Part shown: positions 61,608 to 64,000 of the stretch, in pieces
Position numbering within the stretch: position 1 is the stretch's first letter
Layout: every line of letters starts with the position of its first letter
DNA from: JAHRAW01 sp965249835
GTDB lineage: Bacteria > Pseudomonadota > Gammaproteobacteria > Arenicellales > Poriferihabitantaceae
DNA: 64,000 nt
Direction: 5' to 3'
Assembly: GCA_965249835.1 (NCBI GenBank)
Contig: CBDFMY010000002.1
Location: forward strand, 1-64,000
Notes under the pieces: model-generated
What the model was told of the DNA's origin: nothing
The model's input: the letters and a program-made list of their open reading frames with translations, nothing else
Database searches by the model: none
Position numbers and translations under genes: made by a program

Positions 61608-62774
61608 TCATAAATTGGCATCGGCGCGCAAGGCATCGGCTTTGTCGGTTTTCTCCCAGGTGAAATCGCTTTCGATGCGACCGAAGTGGCCATATACGGC
61701 GGTGTTGCGATAAATCGGACGCAACAAGTCGAGACTCTGCACGATGGCTTTCGGGCGCAAATCAAAACGCGCGGCAACCAATTTTTCGATGTCGGCATCG
61801 CTAATCTTGCCGCTGCCAAAAGTATCCACCATCACCGACACCGGTTTCGCCACGCCGATGGCAAATGCGACTTGCACTTCACACTTATCCGCCAAACCGG
61901 CGGCGACAATATTCTTGGCGACATAGCGCGTGGCATATGCCGCCGAGCGGTCAACCTTGGACGGATCCTTGCCGGAAAATGCGCCGCCGCCGTGATGCGC
62001 CGAGCCGCCGTAGGTATCTACGATAATTTTGCGCCCGGTCAAACCGCAATCGGCGGCCGGCCCGCCAATCACAAACCGCCCGGTGGGGTTGACCAGAAAA
62101 CGGGTGTCTCTGGTAATCATTTCGGCCGGCAGCACTGGCTTGATTACTTGTTCGATGATCGCCTCGGACAACTCACCGTGTTCAATGCCATCGTCATGTT
62201 GCGTAGACAACACCACGGTGTCGACACTGTGCGCCTTGCCATCCTCATAACGCACCGTCACCTGCGATTTGGCATCCGGACGCAACCACGCAAGTTTGCC
62301 GGCTTTGCGCACTTCGGCTTGCTTCGCCATCAGACGATGCGCGTAGGTAATCGGGAACGGCATCAACACATCGGTCTCGTTGCAAGCGTAACCGAACATC
62401 AAACCCTGATCGCCGGCGCCTTGATCGAGATCCATCCCCTGCCCTTCGTCCACCCCTTGCGCGATGTCCGGCGACTGTTTGTCGAGCGACACGAGTACCG
62501 CGCAACTTTGCGCGTCAAAACCCATCGCCGACGAGTTGTAACCAATCTCGTTGATGGTGCGCCGCGCCACTTCTTGAAAATCCACCGTGGCGTTTGAAGT
62601 AATCTCGCCGGCAATCATCACCATGCCGGTGGTGATTAAAGTCTCGCAAGCAACTCGCGACTTCGTGTCTTGCGCCAACAGCGCATCCAGCACGGCATCG
62701 GAAATTTGATCTGCGACCTTGTCGGGGTGTCCTTCCGAAACCGATTCGGAAGTGAATAAAAATGAGTTTGACAT
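61608..62774 (-). CDS. metK: S-adenosylmethionine synthetase
   Basis: A 388-residue enzyme making SAM from methionine and ATP. FTSESVSEGHPDKVADQISD, GAGDQGLMFGYACNET and GGGAFSGKDPSKVDRSAAY are hallmark motifs. The start at 62774 is family-typical; the frame is open further upstream. Divergent from argB. The leader of roughly 85 bases contains a strong GGCC/GGCC hairpin (62826-62838). Confidence 0.97.
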   Translation of the reverse strand: MSNSFLFTSESVSEGHPDKVADQISDAVLDALLAQDTKSRVACETLITTGMVMIAGEITSNATVDFQEVARRTINEIGYNSSAMGFDAQSCAVLVSLDKQSPDIAQGVDEGQGMDLDQGAGDQGLMFGYACNETDVLMPFPITYAHRLMAKQAEVRKAGKLAWLRPDAKSQVTVRYEDGKAHSVDTVVLSTQHDDGIEHGELSEAIIEQVIKPVLPAEMITRDTRFLVNPTGRFVIGGPAADCGLTGRKIIVDTYGGSAHHGGGAFSGKDPSKVDRSAAYATRYVAKNIVAAGLADKCEVQVAFAIGVAKPVSVMVDTFGSGKISDADIEKLVAARFDLRPKAIVQSLDLLRPIYRNTAVYGHFGRIESDFTWEKTDKADALRADANL

Positions 62775-62865
62775 TATGATGTGGTGTGATGTTTGAAGTG
62801 AAAGAACGCTAACTTCGGTAATCGCCAGGCCCTCGGGCCGGCTTCTCATGCGATCAGGCGGGCGC

Positions 62866-62874
62866 ATCATAGCA
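62866..62874 (-). promoter_or_regulatory. Candidate extended -10 promoter for metK
   Basis: On the minus strand TGCTATGAT is an extended -10 element. It would start transcription near 62859 and make a leader of about 85 bases before the metK ATG. Confidence 0.4.
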
Positions 62875-62876
62875 CA

Positions 62877-62905
62877 TTGAAGCAGGTCGCAGATTCGGTT
62901 AGAAT
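62877..62905 (+). promoter_or_regulatory. Candidate promoter for argB
   Basis: -35 TTGAAG (62877-62882), a 17-base spacer and -10 TAGAAT (62900-62905), giving a leader of about 35 bases before argB. It lies only two bases from the proposed metK -10, so the two polymerases would compete. Confidence 0.5.
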
Positions 62906-62946
62906 CGCACCCGCTTCCGACCCGTTGCCAATGCCCTTCACTAGTC

Positions 62947-63849
62947 ATGACCACCGCACCCAGCCGCCCCGCCGACTCGCACCAGACCGCTCGTATTTTG
63001 ACCGAGGCGCTGCCTTACATCCGTCGCTATCAGGGCAAGACCATCGTCATTAAATACGGCGGCAATGCCATGGGCGACGATGCGCTGAAAAACAGTTTCG
63101 CCCACGATGTCATCCTCATGAAACTGGTCGGAATGAACCCGGTGGTGGTGCACGGCGGCAGCCCGCAGATTAGCCGGGCGCTCAAGAAAATCGGCAAGGA
63201 ATCCACCTTCATCGATGGCATGCGCGTTACCGATTCGGAGACCATGGATGTAGTGGAAATGGTGCTGGGCGGACAGGTCAACAAAGACATTGTGCATCTA
63301 ATCAATTCGTTCGGCGGCCACGCGGTGGGCTTGAGCGGCAAGGACGGTAATTTGATTCGCGCGCGCAAACTGAATGTGCGCAAAGGCGACCCGTTGCTTG
63401 AGCGCTCGGAAATTATCGACTACGGCCATGTCGGCGAGGTCGAATCGATCGACCCCACGGTAGTGCAATTGTTGGAAAGCCGTGCGTTCATTCCGGTCAT
63501 CGCGCCCATCGGCGTGGGTGCGGACGGACAAACCTACAACATCAACGCCGACCTGGTCGCCGGCAAAATGGCGATCACCCTGGGCGCGGAAAAACTTATT
63601 TTGCTAACCAACACCCCCGGCGTGCTCGATAAAAAAGGCGCGTTGATGGCAGACCTGAATGCCGATGCCATTGCACCATTGGTGCGTGATGGCGTGATCG
63701 ACGGCGGCATGATGCCGAAGGTGAATTGCGCATTGGATGCGGTGCAAGGCGGGGTGCATAGCGCGCTGATTCTTGACGGCCGAGTCGAGCACGCGCTGTT
63801 GCTTGAGTTATTTACCGATGCCGGCGTTGGCACGCAGATTAAAGTTTGA
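62947..63849 (+). CDS. argB: Acetylglutamate kinase
   Basis: A 300-residue kinase of arginine biosynthesis. KTIVIKYGGNAMGDDALKNS holds the phosphate-binding lysine and glycines, VVVHGGSPQISRALK is the acetylglutamate loop, and LLTNTPGVLDKKGALMADL with GMMPKVNCALDAVQGGVHSA forms the ATP side. Length matches the family (about 300). Confidence 0.96.
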   Translation: MTTAPSRPADSHQTARILTEALPYIRRYQGKTIVIKYGGNAMGDDALKNSFAHDVILMKLVGMNPVVVHGGSPQISRALKKIGKESTFIDGMRVTDSETMDVVEMVLGGQVNKDIVHLINSFGGHAVGLSGKDGNLIRARKLNVRKGDPLLERSEIIDYGHVGEVESIDPTVVQLLESRAFIPVIAPIGVGADGQTYNINADLVAGKMAITLGAEKLILLTNTPGVLDKKGALMADLNADAIAPLVRDGVIDGGMMPKVNCALDAVQGGVHSALILDGRVEHALLLELFTDAGVGTQIKV

Positions 63850-63876
63850 TTGCATATTTACGTGTTTCAAACAAAT

Positions 63877-63910
63877 AGCGTAGCGATCTTGCTCCGCTAC
63901 GAAACACTTT
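63877..63910. terminator. Candidate bidirectional terminator after argB
   Basis: CGTAGCG (63879-63885) pairs with CGCTACG (63895-63901) around a nine-base loop, and the outer GTGTTTC/GAAACAC arms extend it. A short T-rich run follows on the plus side. It lies between two convergent genes and contains the stop codon of the minus-strand gene. Confidence 0.45.
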
Positions 63911-64000
63911 TATCTTCATTCATCATCTCGACAATTCCCGCTTCCAGCAATTTCAGTCCTTCGGAAATTTCCTGCTCGGTGATAATCAGCGGCGGCGCCA
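63897..64000 (-). CDS. Class III aminotransferase, C-terminus (partial)
   Basis: The last 34 codons of a gene running in from the right. APPLIITEQEISEGLKLLEA is the typical C-terminal end of class III pyridoxal-phosphate aminotransferases (acetylornithine, omega-amino acid and related). The particular substrate cannot be told. Next to argB an ornithine-pathway role is possible but unproven. Confidence 0.7.
   Translation of the reverse strand, partial: APPLIITEQEISEGLKLLEAGIVEMMNEDKSVS

Noticed and set aside
62775..62865. SAM riboswitch before metK
   Set aside because: A strong hairpin exists but it does not match any SAM riboswitch class I know.

Overview
The window looks like part of a gammaproteobacterial chromosome, probably from an uncultured aerobic heterotroph. 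The evidence is the order nrdR-ribD-ribE-ribBA-ribH-nusB-pgpA, a homodimeric-type pyruvate dehydrogenase E1 (aceE-aceF, with lpd nearby), a FadE-type acyl-CoA dehydrogenase, a LigE-type periplasmic ATP-dependent DNA ligase and a TRAP transporter. No rRNA, tRNA or CRISPR array was seen. Most genes are core metabolism. They are broken up by accessory inserts and by a large amount of interspersed repeat DNA.

Layout. 1-7317 (minus): propionyl-CoA to succinyl-CoA genes (methylmalonyl-CoA mutase, pccB, and the first codons of the biotin carboxylase subunit). An AT-rich gene sits between mutase and pccB, and a toxin-antitoxin cluster sits between pccB and the biotin carboxylase: two Panacea-type antitoxins, HicB-like, Phd, a truncated YoeB and one candidate toxin. 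7419-12120: LOG-family protein, icd, TVP38-family membrane protein, AcuI-type reductase, HNH nuclease. 12739-17059: accessory island with a single-chain type ISP-like restriction-modification enzyme and two unknown membrane proteins. 17100-27149 (minus): pgpA, nusB, riboflavin genes, nrdR, secF, secD and yajC, with a tyrosine recombinase between secD and yajC. 27482-32483 (minus): HAD hydrolase, acyl-CoA synthetase, fadE. 32313-33775: a direct duplication of the fadE 5' end bracketing a small membrane-protein gene.

33855-41304 (plus): ligE, aceE, aceF, lpd. 41935-46603 (plus): DMT transporter, SLC13 permease, gamma-butyrobetaine dioxygenase-like enzyme, SDR. 46851-51880: lipoprotein, FAD-linked 2-hydroxyacid dehydrogenase, folE, Xni-like nuclease, 59-residue membrane protein. 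52004-58261 (plus): SABATH-family methyltransferase followed by a three-gene TRAP transporter whose large permease has an unusual coiled-coil tail of about 330 residues. 58337-59806 (minus): a cassette of tiny AT-rich genes next to a decayed copy of the permease gene's last 77 bases. 60086-62774 (minus): ahcY and metK. 62947-63849: argB. The window ends in the C-terminus of a class III aminotransferase.

Repeats. Nearly every gap above about 250 bases is filled by a mosaic of repeat modules. One is a MITE-like element of about 125-160 bp with imperfect terminal inverted repeats (five near full-length copies). Another is a roughly 100-bp module (five copies), and a third is a roughly 80-bp hairpin module (five copies). 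There is also a three-fold 167-bp tandem array. Modules often touch stop codons, and in several genes they seem to supply the stop. The most notable candidates for something new are the TA cluster inside the propionate operon, the two small-ORF cassettes bracketed by direct duplications of gene ends, the recombinase between yajC and secD with neighbouring hairpins, the extended TRAP permease and the RM enzyme/membrane-protein pair.
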